From positions 1 through 40,592 of the forward strand of contig NZ_JXYS01000065.1 of the NCBI RefSeq assembly GCF_000949295.1: DNA of 40,592 bases, given 5' to 3'. The DNA is from Acidithrix ferrooxidans (GTDB lineage: Bacteria > Actinomycetota > Acidimicrobiia > Acidimicrobiales > Acidimicrobiaceae). Every line of letters starts with the position of its first letter. Position 1 is the stretch's first letter. Shown in pieces: positions 1-7,501 of this stretch. The position numbers and the translations under genes are program-made. Under the pieces are notes generated by a model that searched no databases, was not told the DNA's origin, and worked only from the letters and a program-made list of their open reading frames with translations.

Positions 1-614
1 GCTGCACATACCCGGTTGATCGGGAGCCCAAGGAGAAACTTCGCCACCACGATATGGGCGAGGAACCCAGCCGACAGCCTACCTTTTGGAACTACCTTCG
101 CTGGTGGTGCGCCAGCTACGACCCCCTTGGTCGCCTTGCAGTTACATCCTCTCCGGTACGTCGGACGGATATGGTCGATGACCCGGACTATCACCTCGAC
201 GTCGATCTCCTCGCAGCGTTCCTCTCCGAAAGGCGCATAAGGCGCACCACAGCTCCCACAGACCAACAGCTTGGAATCGGGCTCATGGATCTGTTGTACG
301 CGTGGTAGGTGGTCATAGCTGCGTCGACCATGGCCGCGGTGCCCGAGTTGTTGACCTCTCTTGCGCCTTGGCACCTCATCAGGCTCAGGGTCGCTACTTT
401 CTTCCAAGGCGCCTATTGGTTCTGCGTTCACATCCTGAGCCATCTTCGCCCGTTCGGAGCGACGCCCGAAAGCCTGTTTGGTTAGCTCGACGATCTTGGC
501 TGTGAGTGCATCCACTTTGGCAGACAACTCGTCACGCTCGGACCTAAGGACGACGTTCTCGGCCTCCAGCGAAGCGATCCGCTCGTTGTCGTATTGGCGC
601 ACTGTTTTTGCCAC
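1..614 (-). CDS. IS66-family transposase (TnpC-like), N-terminal part, cut by window edge
   Basis: The minus-strand frame is open from a GTG at 614-612 to the left edge (about 204 codons); an in-frame TAG lies upstream of the GTG. The N-terminus is a leucine-zipper-like coiled coil (LEAENVVLRSERDELSAKV), followed by a segment ending FGRRSER. A Cys-rich zinc-finger region follows (VCGSCGAPYAPFGEERCEEI, then GCNC). After that comes VPKGRLSAGFLAHIVVAKF and LPINRV, matching the region before the DDE catalytic core in IS66 TnpC proteins. The catalytic core itself lies outside the window, so activity cannot be judged. No tnpA/tnpB is visible upstream, as in the single-ORF IS66 variants. Family assignment is from remembered motifs and is fairly secure. 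Confidence 0.8.
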   Translation of the reverse strand, partial: MAKTVRQYDNERIASLEAENVVLRSERDELSAKVDALTAKIVELTKQAFGRRSERAKMAQDVNAEPIGALEESSDPEPDEVPRRKRGQQLGHRGHGRRSYDHLPRVQQIHEPDSKLLVCGSCGAPYAPFGEERCEEIDVEVIVRVIDHIRPTYRRGCNCKATKGVVAGAPPAKVVPKGRLSAGFLAHIVVAKFLLGLPINRVCA

Positions 615-694
615 GTAACTATAACTATCACAATTAAAGCGCCGTGTCCAGCCACCCTAGGCCACAGAGGATAGGCCAGCTACCCCAACCTTAC
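1..694 (-). mobile_element. IS66-like insertion sequence, one end inside the window
   Basis: The transposase frame starts about 80 bp inside a candidate terminus at 694. Read on the minus strand the terminus begins GTAAGGTTGGGGTAGCTGG; IS66-family ends typically begin GTAA. Sequence beyond 695 belongs to a different decayed reading frame, consistent with an insertion boundary. The other end and the 8-bp target duplication cannot be checked because the element runs off the left edge. Confidence 0.5.
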
Positions 695-699
695 GCCAT

Positions 700-1360
700 C
701 ATCGAGTGTCTACAGCACCGCTTGTTTGACGGGATCACCGAATGTGTACATGGTTTGAGTACTGAAGCGAGCAATCAACGTTGATAATGCGGCGAGTAGC
801 GATGCAAGCGGGGATGCCGGGGCCCAGCGACCGGTCGGTGAGAGGCTCCGACCCGTAGTCACCGACGCGATCCCGAACAGGTAGCTGACAATTACAACGC
901 CAAAGACTGGATAGAAGAGGGGTAGCCCCGACGTGTCATTGGGCAGTAGGGGCAACTTGTCGACGGTGTGCAATGGAGCGCTCTGCGAGATCATCGAGTG
1001 TAAGAGTTCGTTTCGAGGCCAGATGTCACTGACAGCCCGTTGGCGCCGGCAACGTAGAGAGTTGGATTGCTGCTTAGAGTGAGGACGCCGAATATCCGTC
1101 CCTCGCGTAGCGACTCGAGACCTATTTCGCTCGAGAGCCCCCGGACAAGGTCGAGAGCCCCCGGTTTGCTCTGATTGACATTGATGAACTAGCGCCGGAA
1201 CGGATGCCGGACTGCCAACCACGTCGACGCGGCCATCGCGCGGGCGTGGTGAGTGATAACCAATCAGCAAGACCGCGACGAACACGACGCCGACTGTCAG
1301 GGCTTCAGCTACAGGCAAGAAGAAGCCTCGCTCTTGTGATGCGCTGGGCCAATCACGCAA
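700..1360 (-). pseudogene. Decayed DUF3533/YhgE-like (ABC-2 related) membrane protein
   Basis: Pieces in two minus-strand frames assemble into one protein. An N-terminal hydrophobic helix (VGVVFVAVLLIGYHSPRPRD) is followed by VDVVGSPASVPALVHQ. After a frame change comes LREGRIFGVLTLSSNPTLYV and AGANGLSV, then back in the first frame LPLLPNDTSGLPLFYPVFGV and VIVSYLFGIAS. The order is typical of actinobacterial DUF3533/YhgE-like membrane proteins: TM1, an extracellular domain, then a 'PLPxxDxxGLxLFY' segment entering a TM bundle. It needs at least two frame changes and lacks the C-terminal TM bundle, probably interrupted by the neighbouring IS66 end. The single-frame 216-codon ORF over it is therefore not an intact gene. 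Confidence 0.5.
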
Positions 1361-1529
1361 AGTTGTACCCTCTTGAATCTCGGGCCACCGGAACCCTCAC
1401 ACCGCAGATACGACGAGGGTTCCGGTGGCGATGTTAGCGGAGGTCGCCCTGGGCGAAGGCGTGATAGACACCCTCTTCACCGGACGCGGCGTAAAGCTCC
1501 CCAGAGGCAGGGTTCTAGTAGTTCCTGAG

Positions 1530-2066
1530 GATATGGAGGTGATCATGGGTATCACCGTCATCAACTCGATTTCCGTGGCTAGTAAGAGGTCACGGCTGTT
1601 CTGGGCACCGATTTTGGTGCAAGCAGCCGAGGTGTCCATCAGTGCTACGACGTTGAAGCCCTCTTCTTTCGCCGATAGGGCTGGGGGACCAAGCAGACAT
1701 CGGTCGTCAAACCACCTATCAGCAAGTTCGTCTTGCCAGTGGCTCTCACTGCCTCGGCGAAAGCCGGGTCCTCCCAAGCATTGATGACACCCTCTCGCTT
1801 GATGCGCGCGACGAACTCTTCGGGAAGGAACTTTTCGAACTCGGGCAATAGCGGTCCTTGTGCTTCGGTTTCGAGGCTGCTCGTGAGGACAAGAGGTATA
1901 CCGGCCGCCTCAGCGAAGCGTGCGATGACCGTAACTCACATCTTGAGCTGTGCTGCCAGCAACAAACTGCTCCTTCTCTTCGACCACGAGTTCGCCCGCC
2001 CAGCTGATCGTGCCGACGTGGTGGTCGATGAGGACCAGTGCTGTGTTTTCGAAGTCTTCTGACCAC
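1530..2066 (-). pseudogene. YcaC-like isochorismatase-family hydrolase, frameshifted
   Basis: Three consecutive minus-strand segments match the E. coli YcaC layout. The first is EDFENTALVLIDHHVGTISW, with the Asp of the LVDHQ-type motif. The second is FAEAAGIPLVLTSSLET through EFEKFLPEEFVARI, INAWEDPAFAEAVRATGK and GGLTTDVC; TTDVC holds the nucleophile-type Cys region of this superfamily. The third is PPALSAKEEGFNVVALMDTS. The frame changes near 1920 and again near 1690, so no single product can be made. The catalytic-type Asp and Cys positions persist in the remnant, which suggests recent inactivation. It sits among other remnants next to an IS66 end. Confidence 0.65.
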
Positions 2067-2656
2067 CAGATGCGTTCGATGGATCTCGCCAGCGGTCTTG
2101 GCTGGTAGCGCAGTCGTACCTCTCAGCAACTTAGCTGGATGGCTGTGCGTGGCCTCGTTGTTCGCAAGGATATGTAGCACCGATCGGCGTGGATCGATTA
2201 AGGTGCTCACTGAAGAGGGTCTGAAGTGAATCACTATGGCGGAGCCTATCCACGCCGTAGCAGTCTGTCATTGCTTTGCGAATGTGTTGAGTGGCCAACA
2301 GTTGATCGCGCTCTCGGAAATTAGCCAAACGATTTTGGCGCATCTCGAAGTTGAACAGCTAACTAATGTCTACAGAGGAGATTGGCTGCTTATAGGTCGG
2401 TGAGCGAATATATACCGACCAGAGAATCTACCCAACCAGAGAATCTACCCAACCAGAGAATCTCTCGCCTAGGCGCTTTTTATACCTAGCCTAAGTTGTA
2501 ACGCTAAAATTAGAACCTAGCTTTTACTTTTTTGCTTTTAATGATTGTTGAGGGCTCGGTTTTGGAATTGTATCCAACTTTGGGTATCTTGGGAATATAG
2601 AAAGCAAAAAAACACCCAGATATATAGAGATTGCATCCAGCCTCCGTACGCAAATT
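2067..2656. other. Intergenic stretch before the GntR regulator, no convincing gene
   Basis: About 590 bp. A 70-codon minus-strand ORF (2131-2343) has no recognisable motif and lies in the decayed zone. Bases 2400-2640 are AT-rich, unlike the GC-richer remnants to the left, and contain the 17-bp repeat listed separately. The GntR reading frame is open from 2552 onward without a canonical start. Confidence 0.5.
2418..2463. repeat. 17-bp tandem repeat, two full copies plus 12 bp
   Basis: The unit accagagaatctaccca occurs exactly at 2418-2434 and 2435-2451, and its first 12 bases recur at 2452-2463. It lies upstream of the GntR-type regulator. It could be an operator array or just a local duplication; similar short duplications occur elsewhere in the window. 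Confidence 0.8.
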
Positions 2657-3358
2657 GTGTCCGGACAGGTGAGTCGTGGCTCGGTCTTACCGAGCGAGGC
2701 GGCCCTTTCACGAACTCATAGGGCTAGTCGGATTACTGTAAGAAAAGCTCTCGATGTCTTGAGAAGCGAGGGCCTTGTTGACTCAAGACAGGGTTTTGGT
2801 TGGATCGCGAATTCAGACCCGGTACGTCAGAGCTTAGGGCGCTTCACTACCATTGAAGCCCAGATGTCTGAACGAGGTGTTAAACCGGGCAGGAAGATTA
2901 TCTCCGCACGGGTTGAGATCGCCGAGGGCCGGCTGAAGGAGATTCTCGGCGAGGGCGAGTTGCTTGTCATAACGAGAATCAACCTCGCCGATGGTAATCC
3001 GTTTGCTAGGGTTACAGTTTGGGTTCCGGCGCAAATTGGTGCTCAGTTTTCGATACCTGAACTGGAGGAGGCGAGTTTGTATGATCTTTTGGGGGAGCGG
3101 GGTAATCTAGCTAAGCGTCTGAGTCGGGCGGTGCAGACAATTGTGGCCATTGCAATCGACCATGACGATGCCAAGTTGCTTGGAGTACCGCGTGACTCGC
3201 CGGCGCTTTGGTGTGAGAGGATTACCTATGATGAAGACGGTGGGGCCAAACTTTATTCAGTCTCCGTCTTTCCTGGTCATAAAACGGAATTTGTTACCGA
3301 GTTGGTTAGTGAGCCAGATTCTATAGCTCCTTCGGGTCTGCGTCTAGTGCAATCATAG
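2657..3358 (+). CDS. GntR-family transcriptional regulator, HutC/UTRA type
   Basis: The N-terminal winged helix-turn-helix contains LPSEAALSRTHRASR and ITVRKALDVLRSEGLV, then the wing (DSRQGFGW). The C-terminal half is a UTRA ligand-binding domain: RFTTIEAQMSERGVKPG, then about 140 residues ending SVSVFPGHKTEFVTEL. HutC-type members bind a small effector and usually repress nearby catabolic or transport genes. The start is a problem. The GTG at 2657 omits recognisable helix 1, because upstream in-frame codons read PRYIEIASSLRTQIVSG, a typical GntR start. No ATG, GTG or TTG lies in that frame between the TGA at 2549-2551 and 2657. The gene may use an unusual start or have lost its start. No obvious target operon lies beside it on the same strand. 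Confidence 0.8.
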   Translation: MSGQVSRGSVLPSEAALSRTHRASRITVRKALDVLRSEGLVDSRQGFGWIANSDPVRQSLGRFTTIEAQMSERGVKPGRKIISARVEIAEGRLKEILGEGELLVITRINLADGNPFARVTVWVPAQIGAQFSIPELEEASLYDLLGERGNLAKRLSRAVQTIVAIAIDHDDAKLLGVPRDSPALWCERITYDEDGGAKLYSVSVFPGHKTEFVTELVSEPDSIAPSGLRLVQS

Positions 3359-3732
3359 CCGCTCTTTCGGCGCCGATTTTTCAATTTTTAACCAATTAGT
3401 ACTGCCTTAGGCTATCTCAGTCCCTCGTTTTATTAGGCGTTAGGTCCAAGTGTAAGTCTCCTCGCATCTAGAGTTTGGATCAACCAGGGGTTAGTCCTTG
3501 GAGCGATTGGTAGTTAGGTTATAAGTGGATGGGATAACCACCGCTAGACAGCCAAAGAGCGACGGGTAGATGATTTTATCCTTAAAACTGACCTTATAAA
3601 TAACGAGCTGGCATCGTGTAATTTGGGCTTACCTAAACAGAGAGAAAGCCGTTCCCTGGGAGTACATTGGATAATAAATATGTCGACGTCGACCTTAAGG
3701 CTCGGCTCGTCTTTCTCTAGCAGGCTATTAAA
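3359..3732. other. Intergenic region, convergent genes, no gene seen
   Basis: The 374 bp between the convergent GntR and PlsC genes hold no convincing reading frame. A weak GC-rich inverted repeat followed by T-runs just after 3358 could terminate the GntR transcript, but the stem is only about 4 bp. Confidence 0.5.
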
Positions 3733-4668
3733 TCAGAGTGGCTTGTCGATAAATGGTAATCTTGGCCAACGACTTTTCTTTGAATCTTCAAAGGTGTCGC
3801 TAAACCTGGGACGATTCCACTCTGCTATCCAGGAATTATCGCCATTGTCGGCTAAGTCCGGCGTGGAACTTGCTCCGCTTCTTAGCGCAGCGTCCCAGTA
3901 GTCGCTGTAGACCTCATCTCCAAGACGGTTGACCGCACTTTGTAACTCTTTGGTTAAATCACGGGGATTTGAACCGCTAGGACTTATTGGCCTGCCAAAG
4001 TTTACAACTGTAGAACCGGGGCTAAAGCCTTTTTTATTTTTACCTAGGACCTCATAGGTGCCACCTATGAAGACGGGTACGATGGTCGAGCCTGTCTTTA
4101 GGGCTAGCTGCGCGACGCCCCCTTTGAACTCCCTTGCGAAACCGTCAGGGGTTCTGCCGCCTTCAGGAAAGAGAATTAGGTTCCAGTCATCGCGCAGGAT
4201 CTCTAAGGCTAAATCGGTTGATCTTCTCGATACCCTTGTTCTCTCGATAGGAATTGCTCCTAAGAGGAATGACCAGATGACTGCCTTGTATTTGCGGTCA
4301 AAGAAGTAGTCTGCTCCGGCTCCAACAGCCGTCTTGTGGCGAAAGTCATCTGGAAGCACCGAGAGTAGAAGCGGAGTATCTAAGTGAGAGGCATGGTTAG
4401 CGGCAAAGATAACAGGTACGTCGATACCCTTTAGGCGATCGGTACCGAGCACTTTTGGGGAGGCAACTATATTTATCGCGGGTTTAGTGACATAGTCAGT
4501 TATCAGTGATCGTACAAGACGTACTGAGTACCTTCTAGCCCATTCTGTATCGTAGTTTGCACCGAGTTTTGACTTGGGAATTGTTCTTTCTACATTGGCT
4601 GGCCAAGTGGGCCGACCAAGTGGGAAGGGCATAGTTATCTTGCCCAGTAGTCCACGCATTTTTGCCAT
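3733..4668 (-). CDS. 1-acyl-sn-glycerol-3-phosphate acyltransferase family protein (PlsC-like)
   Basis: 311 residues. The acyltransferase block I is NHASHLDTPLL (His92 and Asp97 of the HX4D motif), and block III is FPEGGRTPDG at about 168-177, a variant of FPEGTR. Block IV-like GGTYEVLG follows. This family transfers acyl groups from acyl-CoA or acyl-ACP to lysophosphatidate or related alcohols at the membrane. It is the last gene of the minus-strand set, 37 bp downstream of the LarA-like gene, and so probably co-transcribed with it. A second, more standard PlsC lies at 27358-28071, so this copy may serve the cluster's own lipid. The C-terminal extension beyond about residue 240 is less conserved. 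Confidence 0.88.
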   Translation of the reverse strand: MAKMRGLLGKITMPFPLGRPTWPANVERTIPKSKLGANYDTEWARRYSVRLVRSLITDYVTKPAINIVASPKVLGTDRLKGIDVPVIFAANHASHLDTPLLLSVLPDDFRHKTAVGAGADYFFDRKYKAVIWSFLLGAIPIERTRVSRRSTDLALEILRDDWNLILFPEGGRTPDGFAREFKGGVAQLALKTGSTIVPVFIGGTYEVLGKNKKGFSPGSTVVNFGRPISPSGSNPRDLTKELQSAVNRLGDEVYSDYWDAALRSGASSTPDLADNGDNSWIAEWNRPRFSDTFEDSKKSRWPRLPFIDKPL

Positions 4669-4705
4669 TGCTCGTCCTTGGTATTAGATCTTTTCGAATT
4701 CTAGA

Positions 4706-6295
4706 TTATTCAACTTGAGCCATCAACAGAGGAGGTGAGTGCAAGTGTGTAATCGACGGAGAAGTACCAACATAAGCCGAGGCCATTGCTAATGCGTCAT
4801 TAAGGGTACTTGCTGCCATGAAACCCAGTCGCTTTGCAACCTTAGGGTCGCCACCAAGAATAATCACTGCTCCGAGGTGGTCAAGTGCGTGGGCTCCCCA
4901 GTACCACATATAGAACGGATGAACTCCATGGTATGCGTTACCTGTTCTATAGAGATGGATATACCAGGGGTCCTCAGCGTAACTCTTTTCGTACTTTGCC
5001 TCGATCTCAATTGGATCTGTGGTTTCACTTAGGACGTTTTCGTAAAAGTCAATGTAGGAAGGGTGAAAGACCGGGTCAAATTCGTTGCGCGTGGGGTGGC
5101 TCATTATCAACACACCTCCCTTTCGCACGAGAGGCTTGTTTTTGTACATATTAAAGAAATACCCAAGTCCCAAACAATAGACCAGAATTGGGTTCATGAT
5201 CGAATTGACGTTGTATGGACCAATGAATGGCAAACCCATAGTCAATATGTCGGATTGTCCAGAGACATGAACCAGTTGTTGCTTGTAGACCCGCTCAAGC
5301 GTCTTTTCATGGACGGCGTCTACCTCACCTGCGTTCACGCCAGTAAGGCCATAGGGAGATCTTATGGAGTGAAAGATATTACGAGCCATCCATGGGGGAG
5401 TGGCCTCTAGAGCTTTAGATGTGGTGATGAATTTCGCGCGGTCTTTTAGGTTCCACTCCCATTCGCGCTTTTGGAGGAATTCGAATTGCTTTGGAAAGGT
5501 GTCGTTATTTAGAGTGGTTTCGATCTGGAAGATCTTGATGCCTGCCTCTTTTATGACTGCTCCCATCCTCCAGTTGGACGAGTGCAACTGCGAATTGTGA
5601 CGATCCATAAATGACTTAGAGTGGACCATTGTCTTTACGTTATGGTGATGTCTTAGGCTCCGATAGCTAGATAGACCAGTAGCTACGCTCTTGTGGCCGC
5701 CATCCATGGAGACTAAATTGACATTTACATAGACTATCAGGTCGCTTTCAGCGGCGCGCTTGGAGATTTCGACCTCTTCGCCCTGTGGCGTGAGGCCTAT
5801 AAAGCTAAGCCCCTTGGGATCTTCGGCGTCGTGCTGCAAAAGGAGACCGCGTGGGTAAAACGAGTCATAAACTCGATCTCCGACCGCATGGCGAAGTTCG
5901 GATTCGGTCATTCGGCGATGGAGAGCTAAAGCAGCTATCAGCACCACGTCCTCGACGCCTGCTCTAGCCGCACGCTCTAATACTGCTTCAATTATTAGGG
6001 AGCGAATGTCGGGTGAGACCATTTGAGGAAGAGGAAGCGACACGTCGTCAAAGGCGATTGTCAAGCGCATCCCTGAGGTCAGAAGGGTATCCAACGGATC
6101 GCTATCGCCAACTGGGTTGTCCAGAGCATCTTCGATGGCCCCGAGAGGGTCAGATAAAGATGGTAGCGATTCAGGTGCATAGATGACAGATGAACCTTCG
6201 GGAAGTTTTTCAATTCGATAGCCTTCGCCGTGCCAAAAGAGAGTTCCCGGATACGACTTGTCTACATTTAGGATAAATCCAGGTCTAGGACTCAA
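4706..6295 (-). CDS. LarA-like (DUF2088, lactate racemase domain) protein
   Basis: 529 residues, TTG start directly after the TAA of the upstream dehydrogenase (TAATTG), so translation is probably coupled. LarA-type landmarks are AFDDVSLPLP (about 81-90), ALHRRMTESEL (His126, aligning with catalytic His108 of the L. plantarum enzyme), HDAEDPKGLSFIGLTPQGEE, and GGHKSVATGLSSYRSLRHHH with Lys202 and His216-218. In LarA the equivalent Lys and His hold the nickel pincer nucleotide. The usual His about ten residues before that Lys is not present here (VNVNLVSMDGGHK). The protein is longer than LarA (about 425), with an N-terminal extension. The fold is supported; the reaction is unknown. Its place between a dehydrogenase and an acyltransferase suggests a hydroxy-acyl or sugar-lipid substrate, but that is inference. 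Confidence 0.75.
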   Translation of the reverse strand: MSPRPGFILNVDKSYPGTLFWHGEGYRIEKLPEGSSVIYAPESLPSLSDPLGAIEDALDNPVGDSDPLDTLLTSGMRLTIAFDDVSLPLPQMVSPDIRSLIIEAVLERAARAGVEDVVLIAALALHRRMTESELRHAVGDRVYDSFYPRGLLLQHDAEDPKGLSFIGLTPQGEEVEISKRAAESDLIVYVNVNLVSMDGGHKSVATGLSSYRSLRHHHNVKTMVHSKSFMDRHNSQLHSSNWRMGAVIKEAGIKIFQIETTLNNDTFPKQFEFLQKREWEWNLKDRAKFITTSKALEATPPWMARNIFHSIRSPYGLTGVNAGEVDAVHEKTLERVYKQQLVHVSGQSDILTMGLPFIGPYNVNSIMNPILVYCLGLGYFFNMYKNKPLVRKGGVLIMSHPTRNEFDPVFHPSYIDFYENVLSETTDPIEIEAKYEKSYAEDPWYIHLYRTGNAYHGVHPFYMWYWGAHALDHLGAVIILGGDPKVAKRLGFMAASTLNDALAMASAYVGTSPSITHLHSPPLLMAQVE

Positions 6296-7501
6296 TTAGG
6301 ATGCCTTTCGAGGTGTGTGTGAAACTTTGGATGCAGGGTCAAATGCGATCTTGGTCGCTCCTCTGCGCCCTGAATTTCTAGCGTGATTAATTGCTTCTTC
6401 GAAATCTTCGAGGGGATAAATTGTCGATACAAATCGCTCCAAGCCAAGCGAGTTGGCTCTTTGAATAGCGAGTTCAAATGTTCGTATCGTCTTATCTTCG
6501 TAGATTTCGCTACCATATGCGTAGGTGCCCACGATAGAGATTTGTTTGTGCCAAAGCGGAGTTAAATCTATTCGCATCGGAGAAGGAAGACCGGAGAGAA
6601 TTACAGTGCCACCAGGTCTAGTTATTTCGAGTGCATGGCTTAAGGTTTCATTTGTGCCAACACAATCAAATGTGGTATCGAAGCCGCCCATTACCCTATT
6701 GGCAACCATGATACCCTTTGACTTTCGCCTTGCAGTTCGACGTAGTTCGTCGTTGGAACGTAAAATCGAGGCACCGAACGAACTAGCTAGTTCGGCTTGG
6801 TTTGAGTAGCGGGCTAAGGCACTTACCTTGGCCTCAGGCGCCAAGGTGAAGAGGGCTGCGAGCGTCATCTGACCGACGGTTCCAGCGCCAATAACTGCTA
6901 CCTCAGAATCGGCCTTGGGCTTAGCTCGCAGAACTCCATGCATGGCACATGCAAGTGGTTCGATCATGAGGGCTGCTTCATTTGAGATCGACTCTGGCAA
7001 GTCATGGATTTGGCTCGGGTGGGCGATAAAGTTCTCAGACCATCCTCCGCCAGTTGAATGGCAGTAGCCAGTTTGAGTTCCACTATTTAGTGATCCGGAG
7101 ATGGTGTTTATGCATTTGTCGGTAGCGCCAACGCTGCAGTAGTCACAGAGGGGCGAGATTTCTCGTACGATGCAACTTAATCCCGGTTCAATTACCACTC
7201 GCCTTTTAGTCCCATCGTCATTGGGGGCAAGCGCAACAATTTCATGGCCGGGGACAAAAGGAAAGCTGGTGAAATCTTCGAAGTATCGAGAAGAAGATGA
7301 GTCCAGCATGGATATGTCAGAGCCACAGATTCCGCTCAAAAGTACCTTGCATTGTTGATAAGGAAGGTTCCTATTTGGTAGTTCGAAGTTAGTTGTGAAG
7401 TCTAAGGGAGAGACCGACGCATTGAAACGCGAACTAACCACGCTAAGAGTCCGCGTCGCCGCGTACCTCGTTGGAGATCTTGAGAATACTAAAGCTTTCA
7501 T
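6296..7501 (-). CDS. Zinc-dependent medium-chain alcohol dehydrogenase
   Basis: 401 residues. Catalytic zinc ligands are visible as Cys59 in GICGSD, His86-Glu87 in PFVPGHE and Glu181 in EPLACAMHGV. Structural-zinc cysteines cluster at Cys110, 119, 122 and 130. The Rossmann motif AVIGAGTVGQM (about 202-212) binds NAD(P). The spacing of the structural cysteines is looser than in classical ADHs. Its start overlaps the stop of the acyl-reductase fusion by 4 bp, and its stop abuts the LarA-like start, showing a single operon. A role interconverting an alcohol and an aldehyde or ketone made by its neighbours is likely; the substrate is not known. Confidence 0.85.
   Translation of the reverse strand: MKALVFSRSPTRYAATRTLSVVSSRFNASVSPLDFTTNFELPNRNLPYQQCKVLLSGICGSDISMLDSSSSRYFEDFTSFPFVPGHEIVALAPNDDGTKRRVVIEPGLSCIVREISPLCDYCSVGATDKCINTISGSLNSGTQTGYCHSTGGGWSENFIAHPSQIHDLPESISNEAALMIEPLACAMHGVLRAKPKADSEVAVIGAGTVGQMTLAALFTLAPEAKVSALARYSNQAELASSFGASILRSNDELRRTARRKSKGIMVANRVMGGFDTTFDCVGTNETLSHALEITRPGGTVILSGLPSPMRIDLTPLWHKQISIVGTYAYGSEIYEDKTIRTFELAIQRANSLGLERFVSTIYPLEDFEEAINHARNSGRRGATKIAFDPASKVSHTPRKAS

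Noticed and set aside
1204-2062. Plus-strand ORFs (1204-1437, 1425-1784, 1733-2062) over the left remnants
   Set aside because: The minus strand shows recognisable YcaC-like and DUF3533-like segments there; the plus-strand frames are shadows.
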